Below are positions 1 to 28,741 of a stretch of 64,000 nt of DNA, piece by piece; within the stretch, counting starts at the first letter, position 1, and every line of letters starts with the position of its first letter. The stretch is from Anoplopoma fimbria. Its lineage: Eukaryota > Chordata > Actinopteri > Perciformes > Anoplopomatidae. The notes beneath the pieces were generated by a model. It did not search any database. It was given only the letters and a program-made list of their open reading frames with translations, and was not told the origin of the DNA. Both the position numbers and the translations under genes were made by a program. Location: positions 8,890,013 through 8,954,012 of the forward strand of contig NC_072451.1 of the NCBI RefSeq assembly GCF_027596085.1, written 5' to 3'.

Positions 1-179
1 CCAATAGATCCAGATCATGGCTGGATGGAAAAAATACATTGTGATAGTGGAACATGTATCATATTGTAGGCTATAGAGAAAAGGACAAATAAACAGCACT
101 CTTATTAGATGAGTTCCACACAGTTATCTGAAAATTCATTATTCTTTTGGCTTAGTTGTAAGAGTTTTCATTTCCACTC

Positions 180-480
180 CACCGATCAGCTTTTCCTCGT
201 CCAATGTGGAGCCTTTAAAGCGAGCAGCAGGAATAAATAGAAACAGGGCGTCTGACAAAAAAACGACGAATTCCGCCGCGCAGTGCTAAGGACAGATGCT
301 ATAGACTCTGCACACAGCGTGCACAAAATGACATTCAAAGCAACACAGTGACAGTGTTTACTCTCCCTCATAACGTCTGCACAGTTTAAACGTCTCACTG
401 GTTTGAGGACCAAACAACTCATGAGCTCCAGGAACACTTTCCTTTAGAGTATCTCTTCAACTCAACATTGTTGTCTCTTC
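180..480. repeat. probable dispersed teleost repeat, unclassified
   Basis: The stretch around the GAATTCCGCCGCGCAGTGC segment resembles a repeat I recall from several teleost genomes. No terminal repeats or target duplication were seen. The class is unknown and the edges are approximate. Confidence 0.4.
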
Positions 481-947
481 CCTCTTCATGGGACTTTTTT
501 TTTTTTTTTTTTAATCACCCTACCCACCCTCACTATAGGAACATCTTTATTGACATATAATTGTTGAGCTATTTATTATTAAAAACTCTGTGGAAATCCT
601 GATATCACACTGTCACAACCATTTCTTCTCCCTGGCACCAGTTCCATCACACACTCCTGTTCCTACTTCTCATCTAATCCTCATTTACACATTTATTTCC
701 TCAAACAAATCTTTTTTGCTACTGGTTCATTTCAGTGACTTCTTTTTCCCACAGAACCTTCTTCAGTAAACTTCTCCCGAGTGCAATGAAAACTTGACTA
801 GCTCGAGGCAAAAGCAATTTAATTTGCTTGCAGGATGCTCAAACATGTTTTGGTCATAATTATTTTTATTTAAACCGACACTATGGAAATTTTGGAAAAT
901 AACACATTTTTATTCTTTAAATGAAAAGTTGAATTCTTAAGTAATAA

Positions 948-990
948 AACACAACCTTGCTCAGTTCAGTACACTGAGCAAGGTTGTGTT
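948..990. repeat. perfect 18-bp inverted repeat (hairpin)
   Basis: Arms at 948-965 and 973-990 are exact reverse complements (AACACAACCTTGCTCAGT against ACTGAGCAAGGTTGTGTT), separated by a 7-base spacer. No gene lies nearby. It could be the remnant of a palindromic transposon end or a foldback element. Confidence 0.8.
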
Positions 991-1959
991 GTTTTTTCAG
1001 CTATAAACAGCATTACTTGTATGTCTTAGCATTTATCATTTATGGCTACATGGCTGTAATTTAGCTAACATAAAACTTGATGTGTGTTATGTCTTTGTTA
1101 TGTTTTCTGTGTTCTCTTTTCATCGGTGGTCCTTCTTTTGGTGCTTTGTCCCTGGAGGGCATATTTAACATATAAATATAGTCGAGGATCACTGCAGTGA
1201 GTAGTTCATGATCATGATTTATGTCAAGATCATAAAATATTTTAAAATAACTGATTCATTTATCACCTACACCACAGGTTGACCGATGCTTTCTGAAGGT
1301 GCTGTGGAGATGAATTGAAAACCTGAGCCAAGATGTTTGAAAGCTGCTCAGGACATACCCCAACACTCTGCAATGTGCTGTACAGTAAATGAGTTTAACT
1401 CTCCCTCTGTGACTTGCTCTTATCTTCATTCTATAAACGAGGGTGAAACACACTCTGGCAGTTCAAGTTGAAGCTCCTCCTCTTGCTTTAATAAAGCAGA
1501 ACCTGATAGTGTCCTTGGTATACTTCTGCACTCAAACACAATGATAGATATGTTTTGTCCACATATTGTGTGGTTCCACAACATATGATGCAACAGTTCA
1601 CACGCAAACATACTGCAGATCGATAAGTGAACATGAACAGAAGGAAAAGCTTTGGTTGTAAATGTTGGGATCTTCTGAAGGCTCCAGTTACTCTTCCTTG
1701 TACTTTTACTTGAGCTGAATGCAAAGATAAGTGGATCAAAAACAAATCCACTGCTGCCCTCAATGCTAACAGTCCTTTATACTGAGTTGTCCCGTTAAAA
1801 AATATATATCATGTTTGCGTCTTATTGGCATTCAGAAGGAAGAACTTCTAGCTAGTTCACCTGATCATCAGCAGACTGATCCCGGTAGAGGACATAAGTC
1901 AGATCAAAGGGCAGCTGAGTGACATACCCCCCCCACTGTTACCCCTGGATGTCCTGTCT

Positions 1960-2795
1960 CACTGACTACGTTTACACGCATACTCATATGCCGCTATTAT
2001 TCTGGATATGACAATATTCCGATTCTGATATGGCTCATTTAAACATCATATTCCGTTTGGAAATTCTGAATTAGACCTTATTCGGAATGGAGCGTTTTCC
2101 GATTGAGACATGTGGGGTATGCCGGTATTATTCAGGTTTAAGGAGCGTTCTTTGGACATTTAGAATATGGGTCTCAATAGAGGTTTTTATGGCACTTTGT
2201 GACACACCGTCTCTTTCCTGTTGACCTACAGCTCTGTGCGTTGAGCCGATATTTGCAAAGCTGAAGTAAAGATGCATGTCCAGAAGAAAATCACATTTAT
2301 GGTCAGAGGGAGAAACATTATGAATTATGAAAGACTTGGATATCAACAGGGTTTTGATATGCCCAAATATTGCAAAGCTAATCTTTTCGAGGAGGTGTTT
2401 GACAGAATAAAATAGCGGGATGTGTTCACAAAGTCCACCAAGTCCCCCACCGGTAGTAAACTTTGAAATAAACATAATTTTTCGCAAAGAAGCAAAATGA
2501 CAGAAGTGGTTCCTGCTGTTCCACTTTTCCATATTTTGAACTGATAAGACATGTAAGGGCATTGACCCGTCAAACACAGCCCGTGAATGGCGTCCACCTG
2601 GGATCCACTGGCCCCGGTGATGAGGCTGCAGCATGGGGGCGTTTACCGGTAATCGGAATCTACACGGCTGCATGTAAACGATGATATCAGTGGAATATTA
2701 ATTTAATTTAGCCATGTAAACAGCTCTTTAGGAATATTGTTGTTTTCTGAAAAGGGCAAAAACCTAAATATTTGGTGCATGTAAACATAGTCAGT
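1960..2795. mobile_element. non-autonomous DNA transposon with ~20-bp terminal inverted repeats
   Basis: The left end reads CACTGACTACGTTTACACGC, and the reverse complement of the right end reads CACTGACTATGTTTACATGC, so 18 of 20 bases match. The body is about 836 bp and AT-rich. It contains repeated near-complementary motifs at both ends (Cgattccg / cggaatc type). A 181-codon minus-strand open frame (2128-2673) lies inside but shows no transposase motif that I know. A target duplication could not be fixed with confidence. The superfamily is unassigned. Confidence 0.6.
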
Positions 2796-2987
2796 GAAAG
2801 GCTAGAACCAATCTCCATCCTCAACCATACTTTGAGGTGTCCATAGCAAAACCCAAACTACAGGACCTCCTCTGTTCAGAACTGCCATAGATCCTACTAA
2901 CAGAGACTCACTCTGATATCAGAGTGACATTCTTAAGAGTATAACACTGAGTTCAAAAACAGCATGGTCATCATTAATGAAGACGAA

Positions 2988-2988
<1 letters not shown>

Positions 2989-3073
<85 letters not shown>
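2989..3073. repeat. (AC)n microsatellite
   Basis: An uninterrupted AC dinucleotide run of about 85 bases. It has no coding meaning. Confidence 0.98.
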
Positions 3074-3077
<4 letters not shown>

Positions 3078-4343
3078 CAGTTGCATACAATGGTATTGGG
3101 ATAGGTTTGGTTGGGTTTAATGAATGTCCTATTTGATTCTTAACCATTCATTTGTTCCAAAAGAAATCAGGACTTCAGTGTGTTGCAGGCTGCTGGGCCT
3201 AAGTTATCTCCCCGCCGGTCTTAAACATCAGGGAATTAGTGATTTTTTAAAAGATGTTTTTTGAACTAAAATGTGTGATACAGTAGTGCATTCCCTTGAG
3301 GAGTAAGTTAGTGCCTGGGTTGTATGCATAACCTTCGAGCGTTGTGAAAATTTACCTCAGTCTCAGAAACAAAGACTCTTTTTTACAAAGTTTGGATATT
3401 GCTATAGTATTTTGTTAAAGTATTGCTGTATTCATGCCTGTTTATATCTTGAAGGTTTCAAAAAGCTTGCATACATTGAAGTTATTTTGCTCTTTACATC
3501 TGTTATGTTGTCCAGTCTCAACATGCAGTTAGGAGGGGATATGACAGTCAAAGGTGTTAATCCATAAGTGATACATATTTGGCTGCATGGCAAACACATT
3601 TGGCCCTGAGCCATATACCTGCTTTCAGTTGAATGAACATAGTTGAGTGGATCAAGCTGAGGCTGTAGCTGATCTCCGAGGATAGAGGACCGGAGCAGCA
3701 GCAGTGTATTTAGTTGGGTTGTGTAATAAAAGTTTGTTGTTGTTTGTGATGTACACACAACAACAAATCTTTATGAAAGTGTTATGAATAAACAGTCTTC
3801 ATTAGCTGCTTCTCATGGTGGGGAAATGCATTTCTCATACTGTGCATATCAACCAGATTATTTTTTCCGCACTTGATTTTACACTTACAGGAACTCAGAC
3901 ATGTGTTAGATATGAAAAAAATGCTTTAATCAGAATTCATTCAAAAAAGCTCTTTAGTATTCTATTGAACTTATATTGTATAAAGGTCAACATGCTGTAA
4001 TTTGAAAGTATATAGTCTACTGTCATTGAATGGATACACACAATAAAAAAGCCATTAGTGCAACAACAAAACTGCCTTTAAATCATTATAAAACATAATG
4101 GAATTTGTTTTTAAAGCACATAACATACAGACAATATTAACGGTAAGTAATGGTTAACAGCCGAAGTAGGTAATTAGTGATTCAAAGAAAGTGTCCCGTT
4201 GCCTTGATTGCAGTTGAGAGACATAGGAGGAGTGGAAAAAAGGTTTTCCTGTCTTCCTGTTACATTAACACTTGAAAATGTGATTAGCCTGACAGTTTAA
4301 AGGCTGCAGTGGGACAGGAAGTACTTAAAAAGGTTCCTGTTGT

Positions 4344-7300
4344 TTAATTAAAAATCATGAATTTTCTGCCATCAAGGGGTGATACCATCAGCCGTGCTGA
4401 GCCTGGGGAGTGGAGAGGCCGCCAACTATTTCTCCAGATGACGGTGCAGAGTCGGGAAACCAGCAGGATACATGCTAACACCAGCAGTACGACTGATTGG
4501 ACACAAAAGTAAAGAAGTTAAAAAAATGAAACAGAGGGGGATTGGGTTAGCCACCAGAACTTAAATGAACCTCCAGGTTTATAAATGGATATCATTATAG
4601 CAAGAATGGGAAGGCAGCGCACAAAGATTTATTTGTAAATAGAATCACATTATATTTGGAAGCAGCTGTCTAGCAAACCTTGTAAAAGAATCTTGTTTTT
4701 TTCTTGATAGAACTGTAGGGCAAATGACATTGACAAAATGCGTGTGGACATAGACTTAATGTGTCTGTTCTGTTCATAATCTGTTCATCCAGGATTCATA
4801 TACCGTGAATATCAGATAAAAAAGAAGCCACGTATTTAGCTTGTTGGGCTGGGCAACTCACAGTCGTAGTGATCCAGTTTTTAACTCACCCATGAACACA
4901 GAATTTGGAGTGGGATCATCTAGGTTAAAATGTTTGAAGACGTTTCCGACCAGAGCAACGATCACCACGGGGTACACGGTCAGGATGTTACGCACCCAAC
5001 GGTCCAGCACCCAGTTCTCAAGGAGGAACCTGCACACACAGACAACTGTAAAATGTACTGAAGTGCAGTGATGGGTTTTTCAGAGCTCCCATAAATGTGA
5101 TCCCACAGAATGGTATTGATCCCAGACCTTAAGCTGCCCTTAGCAGCGGCTGTCTTAGAAAACATTTATCAAGTTTCACACTTAAGATTCCAAAAATGAC
5201 AATATTTTAGATCTTTCTGACAATCATAAAAGACAGAAGAAGCTAATGAATCTGATAGTATCACATCTATCACTCTTCTACTTTTGAGATGCCCATCTTC
5301 TAACCTCATCCAATCAAAGCTTACCATCCCACCACCTCTGCAAACAGGATGCAGAGAGAAGCTGTTGCTGCTGTGGTCTTGGCCACACCCCACAGGTGGA
5401 GAACCAATGAAAAATTGATCAGAGAAGCAATGGAAATCCATGTGGTGTAGAGAGCCAGACCATTCTGGACCTGAACATATGAACATATACGAGCACAAAA
5501 ATGACACTATTCACAGGGGACTTTCTTAAAAATTGAGACTTATCAGCCATATCTTGAATAAAGAGCACATAGTCTACCAACACTCTGTCCACACACACAC
5601 ACACAGTCTGCCATACCAGTATTCTTAGACAGTACAGGTCTTTGCGATGGAACGTCTGTAACCAGAGTCCATAGTAATCTGTGGCAAAGCAGCAGAAGAA
5701 CATAGCTGTGAGGTTGGAAATTGTCATCAGGATTAATACAACCAGAGCCGCTAGCATCAACCTGCAAGACAGAGAGAGAGAAAGAGAGAGAGAGGGTCAG
5801 CAGTGATTCCATTACAAGTGCACATTTCAGAGATAGCAGATCAAATGAGTTCTGCCTGGAGTAACAGGTAACTTTATTATACAAGGCCTTGATATGCTTA
5901 GTAAAAACCTGCTATGAGATAAATTGCATAAAATGGATTCTTCAAAAACGTATACCCCTATTTCATATTTTATTGATGATTGTGTTTCGACTATTTCAGC
6001 GATACTCATTTTATCATCCCCAAATGTATTGTACTGTACGCGGGCAGACAACTGAGTTTAATTTAGTTTTTGGTAAGATTGTGTGACGTGTAACGACTTC
6101 GACCCAATTACATCATTCATCGCATACGCATTGCTGCTTGTTTTTTGAGTTTGAATCAGCTGCTAAATCTCCTGACTTCAGAGCAGCTTCTTTCCTCTGG
6201 CTGTGAGACTCCTTAATTCATCCTCCACCCACCAGTTATAATAAAGGTTTTCCTTTGTCGCAAATTGGGACTACAAACAAAATGTCATGGTGCAACCCTG
6301 TCGTAAACTGACAAATATAAACCCTTGTTATCTTTTTCTCTGCCTCTAATTGGCTGCTGACTTCTAAACGCTAACAGTAGCCTAGCTTCGATGCTAACCG
6401 GCTCTAAGAGGCCCGGCAGGAGAGAAACCCAGGCATGGCACTTCATGTTTTTGTGTAGATTTTCAATAATGGCAGTTTTACACAAAATATCACATCATCA
6501 TTTATGTATTCATTTTATATTTTGAAAAGTTCCGTCCTCCAGGAAACTACCCTTTAAGAAGAATATAAAGTCAATTTTCATCATAAATAAACCCTTTCAT
6601 ACCTTAATGCTTGTTAACACTGTTCTTAATCCCAACTCCTCTCAATGGGACTTAATGTAGTCATAGTCTTATTTGTACTCATGGTTATCTGCAGGTATGT
6701 CCAATCCTCCTCGTTGTACTTGCCTACCTGTCCTCCCCTCACCCATAGTGTCATTACCCAAATCCACATTACATCCCTTTTTTAATCCTTGCTGTTGTTG
6801 TATTTAAGGTTTTTTTGTGCAAAAGAATCAAGTACTAAGTAGAAGAAGCAGACATACTCTCTATCCCACAGCAGCAGCCATATCATGTTCATCACCATGT
6901 TGGACAGCCAGCAAAAATAGAAGGAGTATGGCAACAGAGACTGAGCCCAGGATCTATTCACAGAAAGAGAGAGATCAGTTTCATCTGCATTTTGCTCCGA
7001 CTAATGAGTCCTATCAGACAGGTTAAATCCACATGAGAAACTATTTAGTAGGACTACATTGATGTTATCTTACCCTCTGAATACATATGTAGTGATGTAC
7101 ATCACCATCAGGGTGAGCCAGGTGTAGATAACACCCCAGATAGAGAAGGTCCAGCCAGCTGGAGTGATGTCTGTCTCATAGCGGCTTGACACATTACCTG
7201 TAGTAGATTTGAAAGGACCTGGAAACAAGCAGAGACATTGATCACAAGACCATTAGTGAGGTCCATCAGGGGTGTTTGGGGATAAGGCCTTGCTCTCAGT

Positions 7301-9242
7301 CAGTGCTCTGTGCAGGTCAAGCTCTTTTTTCAAGATTACAGACACATTCTTGTCTAGACACAAAAATATGCTGAATGAAGATTTTCTTTAACTGGAAGTG
7401 AAACACCGCTTTGACCACGAAAAAAGTACACTGTGTGGACAGAGTTTTCATTCTATTTTTTAGAGAAATTTGTTACAGAGAATGTTTATCCGTGATCTTT
7501 TTATTGACCTAATTTATGTGCACTTGTTTTACTTGATCTCAGTGTAAGAGTCTTTACTGCGTTTTGCTGTCATGCTACTTTTTCTCCTCTCCTCTGGGCT
7601 TCGATTTTGCAAATGTAACTACTTCTATTATATTATTCAGGACGATGGTGCCATAATCTCTTTTTTGCATTGAATGCATAGCATATGTAAATCACTAGAG
7701 ACCAGCCAGTTTTCAGTAGATCGGCCATGACAGTTTCATCTTTCCAATTGGCCACATTTACACAAGAAGGTGAATAAACATTGAAATGCCGGCTGGGAAG
7801 AGACTAGAATTGGTGATTAAATATAGAAAGCCTTTAATAAATGTTGGCTAGGACAAAACTAAAAACAAAGATATGCACCAATATACAGCAACACTTGAGA
7901 CACTGAGGAAGGCAAATGTCCCATCCATTTGAGATCCTAGCATTAAATGTTTATTAAAATATACTCAATATTTGCATGATGTATTTATATTTTCTTTTGC
8001 TATCATTATAAATGTTGTTGCCAGATCTGGCAATATTGTGTTGGTGAGAAAAAGAAAGGTCGGATCAAAGTTAATTCTTTAACCTAGCTAGCTAGAAGGC
8101 CAAGGTTACCGCCATGTTGGTGTTTGTGACATACACTGTGCAAAACCAGAGATGTAGTTCACTAAGCAGTTTCACACAAGATGGTACTACAACAAACCTA
8201 CGAAAAAAACTGCAACTTTCTTGATTGGCCAAAATGTCTTTTACATTGAAAAACATCATATAATGTATGTACTTCATGGCACCTTTCAAACATGATCAAA
8301 AAACCCGTTCAGCAGTCTGCTGGTCTGCTTGCTGGTTCCACCATGCCTTTGATGCTACACTTGTTAAAGGAAATAAGGCCTGTCAATGTCAACGTCTCCA
8401 TCTTCAGTCTGACATAGCCACCCTCAAGATGATTTCTATGGTATCAAGTCAACTCAGACTCGGTGGAGTGGGCAGATTCAATAGGTCTGGTCCGGGGAAA
8501 ACAGGTCAACTCTTTATCTCTGCAATAAATTAGCCTATTGGCAAAAATGTCTGTCCATCTCTCCATAGTTAAGCCTTCTGCGTGCAAAACCAACAAGTCA
8601 CAAATACAGGAAACTGACTCAGTGGGCGGACTCCTTTCTGAACAGTTTGTGGTATTCCACAGCAAGGCCTCAGGAATGGATTTGAAGAAAATCTTACAAA
8701 GTAGTCACGCCATGCCCTTTGGCTCAAAAAGTATTTTTCCAAAAGACTTAAATTGGGAAAGAGACGTCTCTAACTAAACAGATGATAGTTTGTTTAGGTT
8801 AATCAACTTATCAGTACAAACTCTTGAAAAGCTCTTGTTTAAATCATTAGGTCGTAAAGGCTGTAAAAATTTACCAACAGTCTAATACAGTTGGAGTCGG
8901 TGATAAAGGGAAATCCCCTAGGTTTATACTGGGAAATTCACTTTTTTTTTTTTGCATTGTGTGCTATTGAGCAATCTCCATAGAGATGACTAGGGGGCCG
9001 GCTCCAACGCCGTGTCCAGTTCTATTTATACATCCATGTGCCACTCCCTACCCATAGATGTCCCTTCAGTTTAGATGTAAAGCTCAATGTCACTAGCATT
9101 GAACGGTAGATGAAAGTGAGAAAAGTTTTCCCCTTTTTTTATTTGGGTGAACACTTTTACACGGTACAAAGGGATTTTTTTCTCATCAAAAAAACCGCTT
9201 CAACTATTCAAAATAAAAAAACTTTTGTTTTGTTCTTCCGTG

Positions 9243-9281
<39 letters not shown>

Positions 9282-9731
9282 CTTACCTAACGCTAATTGG
9301 CTGCGCAACAACTGTTTTTAACATGTTACGTGAATCTCAACGTTACACAAGCAGGGTCATGGAAATCATCTGCCATCGTTTTGTGTAACCAACAGGAACG
9401 ACGAGTTCCCAGCATCCCGGGAGTCTCCCTCCCAGTAGAAAACAGTCCCATAACCAGTGAAAACTCAGCTGAATAAGGCACGAGGAATAACACAGTGTTC
9501 TAAATCACGCGTGTCACAGACAACGGAACGTGGAGTTGAACGTTCGGGAGTTGTTTACTTCTGGAAACGTAACCTTAACTTGAGAACCGTAAAGAACATT
9601 CCAGTGTCTGAACGACTCTTATTTCACTCACCTCTGCCCGATCCAGCCAAAGCGTTAAGGATTAAAACGGCAATAAAAACCACCGTACACAGGATAATAA
9701 CAACAATACGTGGCAAGCTGTTGTCCTTCAT
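4344..9731 (-). CDS. uncharacterised multi-pass membrane protein, TspO/MBR-like
   Basis: Seven coding exons on the minus strand join in frame to 306 residues: 9731-9632, 7218-7074, 6953-6858, 5761-5617, 5470-5325, 5029-4890 and 4492-4344 (stop TAA). All junctions have AG acceptors and GT donors. The protein begins [14 protein letters not shown] with a hydrophobic segment (about residues 9-29). Further hydrophobic spans lie near 56-78, 88-112, 114-140, 163-208, 222-240 and 258-274, suggesting 7-9 membrane passes. Residues 52-67 ([16 protein letters not shown]) resemble the PxxWxFxIWxxIYxW block of TspO/MBR-related proteins, but the polypeptide is almost twice the length of TspO. Many tryptophans sit at membrane edges. 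I do not recognise a named gene, so no symbol is given and substrate and compartment are unknown. The start is the only in-frame ATG of exon 1 and has AAC before it. Confidence 0.88.
9247..9279. repeat. (TA)n microsatellite
   Basis: A TA dinucleotide run in the first intron of the TspO-like membrane protein gene. Confidence 0.95.
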
Positions 9732-9860
9732 GTTGGTTGTCGGCAGCCTCGTCCTGAGTCCCGTCTGTTGTTCTGCTGATAGCTAGCTGTCACTGACAGT
9801 CGGGGCGGAGGAACACAAACGCACGTTGGCTAAATGATGCCTTCACGTGTCGTGCTCGGT
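9732..9860 (-). promoter_or_regulatory. probable promoter/5'UTR of the TspO-like gene
   Basis: The 130 bases upstream of the ATG are CpG-richer than the surroundings. They contain a GGGGCGG GC-box-like motif and a TTCACGTGTCG stretch with a CACGTG E-box. There is no clear TATA box. A CpG-type housekeeping promoter is inferred, not shown. Confidence 0.4.
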
Positions 9861-9969
9861 GTAAACGCCCAAAGCCTGGGAGCGAACGTACAAACTAGGC
9901 TAAGAGATCAGTTTTCACTGGAAATCTGACTCTTGGCTAATCCCATTTTTTGATACGGTAACACTACTA

Positions 9970-10310
9970 ACTGTACACAGGGGCGCCGAAAAGGGGGGGT
10001 AAAGGAGACGGATTCTAGGGGCCCATGATGGAGGGGGGCCCAGAGAGGCCCCTAATGATGATGAAATTATAATACAGAAAAAATTCAGAGTTAGTGAGTT
10101 AGTATTCAGAGTGCTCAGTTCTTCCCCTACTGTACATGTCAACTGTCATGCTGTTCTTCTTTCACAAATATGGTAATGATAGTCAAAAATACCATTAAAA
10201 TGCATAATTGTATGTAAAATAGCATCAAAAAATTTTGCCGCTGTGTTGGGGGCCCTGTAAAGATTCTTTTCATGGGGCCCAAAATCCCTAGCGGCGCCCC
10301 TGACTGTACA
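9970..10310. mobile_element. hAT-type MITE with perfect 8-bp target duplication
   Basis: The element spans 9978-10302 (325 bp). It begins CAGGGGCGCCG and ends CGGCGCCCCTG, an exact 11-bp terminal inverted repeat. It is flanked on both sides by ACTGTACA (9970-9977 and 10303-10310). An 8-bp duplication with CAGGG termini is the hallmark of the hAT superfamily. There is no room for a transposase, so the element is non-autonomous. Sub-terminal GGGCCC-rich patches also mirror each other. Confidence 0.88.
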
Positions 10311-12090
10311 TAAGGCATAAAAGTGCTTTTCTTCTTTGGCATATGAGGAATGAGGATTTGACTGAGGAGGAGTTGCATTTGATTAAAACAGTCCACGTTG
10401 GTTCGGAATGTGTATCCACAGAAGAGGGAACCATTCGTTCATGTTTAGAAGCTATAAATCACTCCAAGTTCAGTCAGCAAATGCCTTCTTTATGTGAATA
10501 CCAATACTGACCTGTGGTTGGGACCAATGTTAAACTTTTGTCTATGCTGTCACATACCTACATGGACAGTGGACCTCTGCATTTAACCCATCCTAAGCAT
10601 TTAAGAGCAGTGGGCTGCTCAACAAGAACTTGATGAACTACTTGGCCACAATGTTTGCTCACTATTGACGAGACTCTGTAGTCCCTCTGTTTCTCACTCA
10701 TTAAGTCATTGTTTATCTAAGTGTCCTTGGTTACTGGTTAACATTTGTCTATATCCATTGTTGCAACCTGGCCAAGAGGAAATCCGGCCTAAAGGAAACC
10801 CTGGCGCAACATGAAAAATGAGACTGTCCTCTTCCCCGATCACAAAAACCACCAGCAACGAGGTATTGGCAGTCCTTTTAAAAGTTTATTTAAAACTTCA
10901 AGATACGTCTATAAACAAAGACTCACACAGACTAGTCCTCTCTTTTAACAGACATTTTAAGTGTCTCAGTGCTATAAGCAGGATTCTGTTACAGAATGAT
11001 CTGATGGAGAAAAACCTAAAGGATGACAAGGCTCCACTCAAAGTGGGGTCTCTGGGGTCAGACTGAGCATACAGCAGCTACCAGCCTTCTCTCAGAGAGG
11101 AACACTGCTGCCTCAAGAAGACACCACTGTATGGACAGCCAGCATGAGAGTTCATGTACAGGGTGACATACAGACATAAACATTCCCACAGAGCACCAAT
11201 CAACTGTAAATGTTGAAGTTTGATCCAACTAGTAAAATGACACAGTGCTGCTCCATTGTCATCATTGAAATACATACAGTAAATGTACCCATGACCGTCT
11301 CTCAAGAAGCACCATGTGTTCCAGTGTGCCACTTTATACTCCATCAGTCTCCAATGGCTAAAGGTGCAGAGTACAAAACGCACAGCATATCTATCGCCAC
11401 CTCATGGCTCTCAACATGGAGACGGCCGAGCCGGTGGCTTGCAGCTAACGGTGCTTACAGCTCAAACAAGGGCACCAGTGCTGAAACAGTGTTTCTCCGA
11501 GGGGGATCCTGTGGGTGGGTGTTAGTCTTCTGCAATGACTCCTTGTGGTGGGATGGCATTATCAGCCGTAACCGCCACATTGGAGAGCGGCGGTCATGAG
11601 ATGGGCAGTGAGGCACTGTCACATGCACTAAAAGTTTAGTTTTGAATCAAATGTGGGCAAATTTGAAGCTATTTGATCTGTTCATCTGCTGCATGGTTCC
11701 AGGCAGGTAGGATACAGTTTGAGCTGATGACACCCGCCTACTGCTGCTGGAAACAGGGTGGACGCAAACTAAAAGAAGCTTAAATGCTCTGCAGAGCTGA
11801 GGGGAACTTTAGAGTTAGTGATAGTTTTTCATTGCTGCCAGGGGCCCTTTTTAATAGTAATTTGATCCATTGTTATTATCGTTTTACTGATACATCTTCA
11901 TAAACCCGCACGATTTCTTTTGTGGATGAGAAAGCACTACAAAAAACATGTTACAGCTTTTGGTGATAAGATATAAATTTAATTACAGATTCATTGAAAC
12001 ATCATCTGAAGTGTCATTTTTTTATGCGGCTGTCTTTATCAAACGGTACATCCACTGAATCCAAAAGTGACGTGTGTATGCATGTGTTTG
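10311..12090. other. intergenic stretch and 3'UTR of the C5orf22 orthologue
   Basis: There is no coding exon here. A minus-strand AATAAA (reverse complement at 10885-10890) lies about 1.2 kb past the C5orf22-orthologue stop and is a candidate polyadenylation signal. Sequence from about 11400 to 11870 looks like a dispersed repeat. The rest shows nothing I can assign. Confidence 0.5.
11396..11870. repeat. probable dispersed teleost repeat
   Basis: The stretch containing GCAGCTAACGGTGC, CCGTAACCGCCACATTGG and AAACAGGGTGGACGCAAAC resembles a repeat I recall in other teleosts. A related gene-desert patch at 24940-25010 shares a run of GTGCTAAC units. No coding capacity or terminal repeats were recognised. 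The class is unknown. Confidence 0.45.
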
Positions 12091-28205
<16,115 letters not shown>

Positions 28206-28420
28206 TCTTCCCGGACACAGCGTGTGTTTACCCCGCGTTGACGTGATTATTACACTCGACTTCAGCTCATTGACGTCCCGTTCTGTCTCCTCCCTCTCAA
28301 GAACATAGTTTGATCACGTTATCCAAAGTTTGTTTGCTAGAAAAAACTAACGGGAGCCATTCACTCCACTGACATTAGTAAACAACCGGAAATGGCCGCA
28401 GCATGGTTTTCTGTCCGACT
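28206..28420 (-). promoter_or_regulatory. probable promoter/5'UTR of the C5orf22 orthologue
   Basis: The region above the ATG (28205) is relatively CpG-rich (CCCGCGTTGACGTGATT, a CRE-like TGACGT). Further up, AACCGGAAATGGCCGC at 28385-28400 is an ETS-type CCGGAAA site with a YY1-like ATGGCCGC next to it. There is no TATA box. The assignment rests on position and motifs only. Confidence 0.4.
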
Positions 28421-28666
28421 AGAAACAGGAGTCAGGATAAAAAGATTTGGTTCCTAGTTTTCGGTAATAAATTCGGTAATAAATAAAAAAGGGGAGACAA
28501 AGAATTGTAAAAAGTAGGTTTATTAAACTTACCCGCCTGTGAAGCATTACACAAGATAATTAGTTAACTTTCTACACGACTGTGTTAAAACACATGAGAT
28601 ACAAACTAAAATAAAGCAGATGTATTCATAAGTATAATATTCATATAAAATGAGTTGTGTTTGATT

Positions 28667-28741
28667 TATATATATACTTATATGTATATATATATATATA
28701 CTTATTTTACCCGCTGTATATATATATATATATTATACACA
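28667..28741. repeat. TA-rich compound microsatellite
   Basis: Two (TA)n blocks are separated by TACTTATTTTACCCGCTG. Confidence 0.85.

Larger units (their letters stand above)
1..4343. other. intergenic stretch, no supported gene
   Basis: I find no exon-like open frame with splice sites here. It holds a probable dispersed repeat (180-480), a poly-T run (491-512), a perfect 18-bp hairpin (948-990), a DNA transposon-like element (1960-2795) and an (AC)n tract (2989-3073). The part just above 4343 is presumably 3' flank or 3'UTR of the minus-strand gene that ends at 4344. I saw no convincing minus-strand AATAAA close to that stop. Confidence 0.6.

Noticed and set aside
2128..2673. 181-codon minus-strand frame as a gene
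   Set aside because: It lies wholly inside a terminal-inverted-repeat element, has no recognised domain and no splice partners. It is reported only as a curiosity of that element.
2989..3073. CRISPR-like or regularly spaced repeats
   Set aside because: All regular arrays here are microsatellites or a minisatellite without spacers, and the window is a vertebrate genome.
11210..11599. 129-codon plus-strand frame
   Set aside because: It overlaps a dispersed repeat and the presumed 3'UTR of the minus-strand C5orf22 orthologue; it has no domain and no splice evidence.
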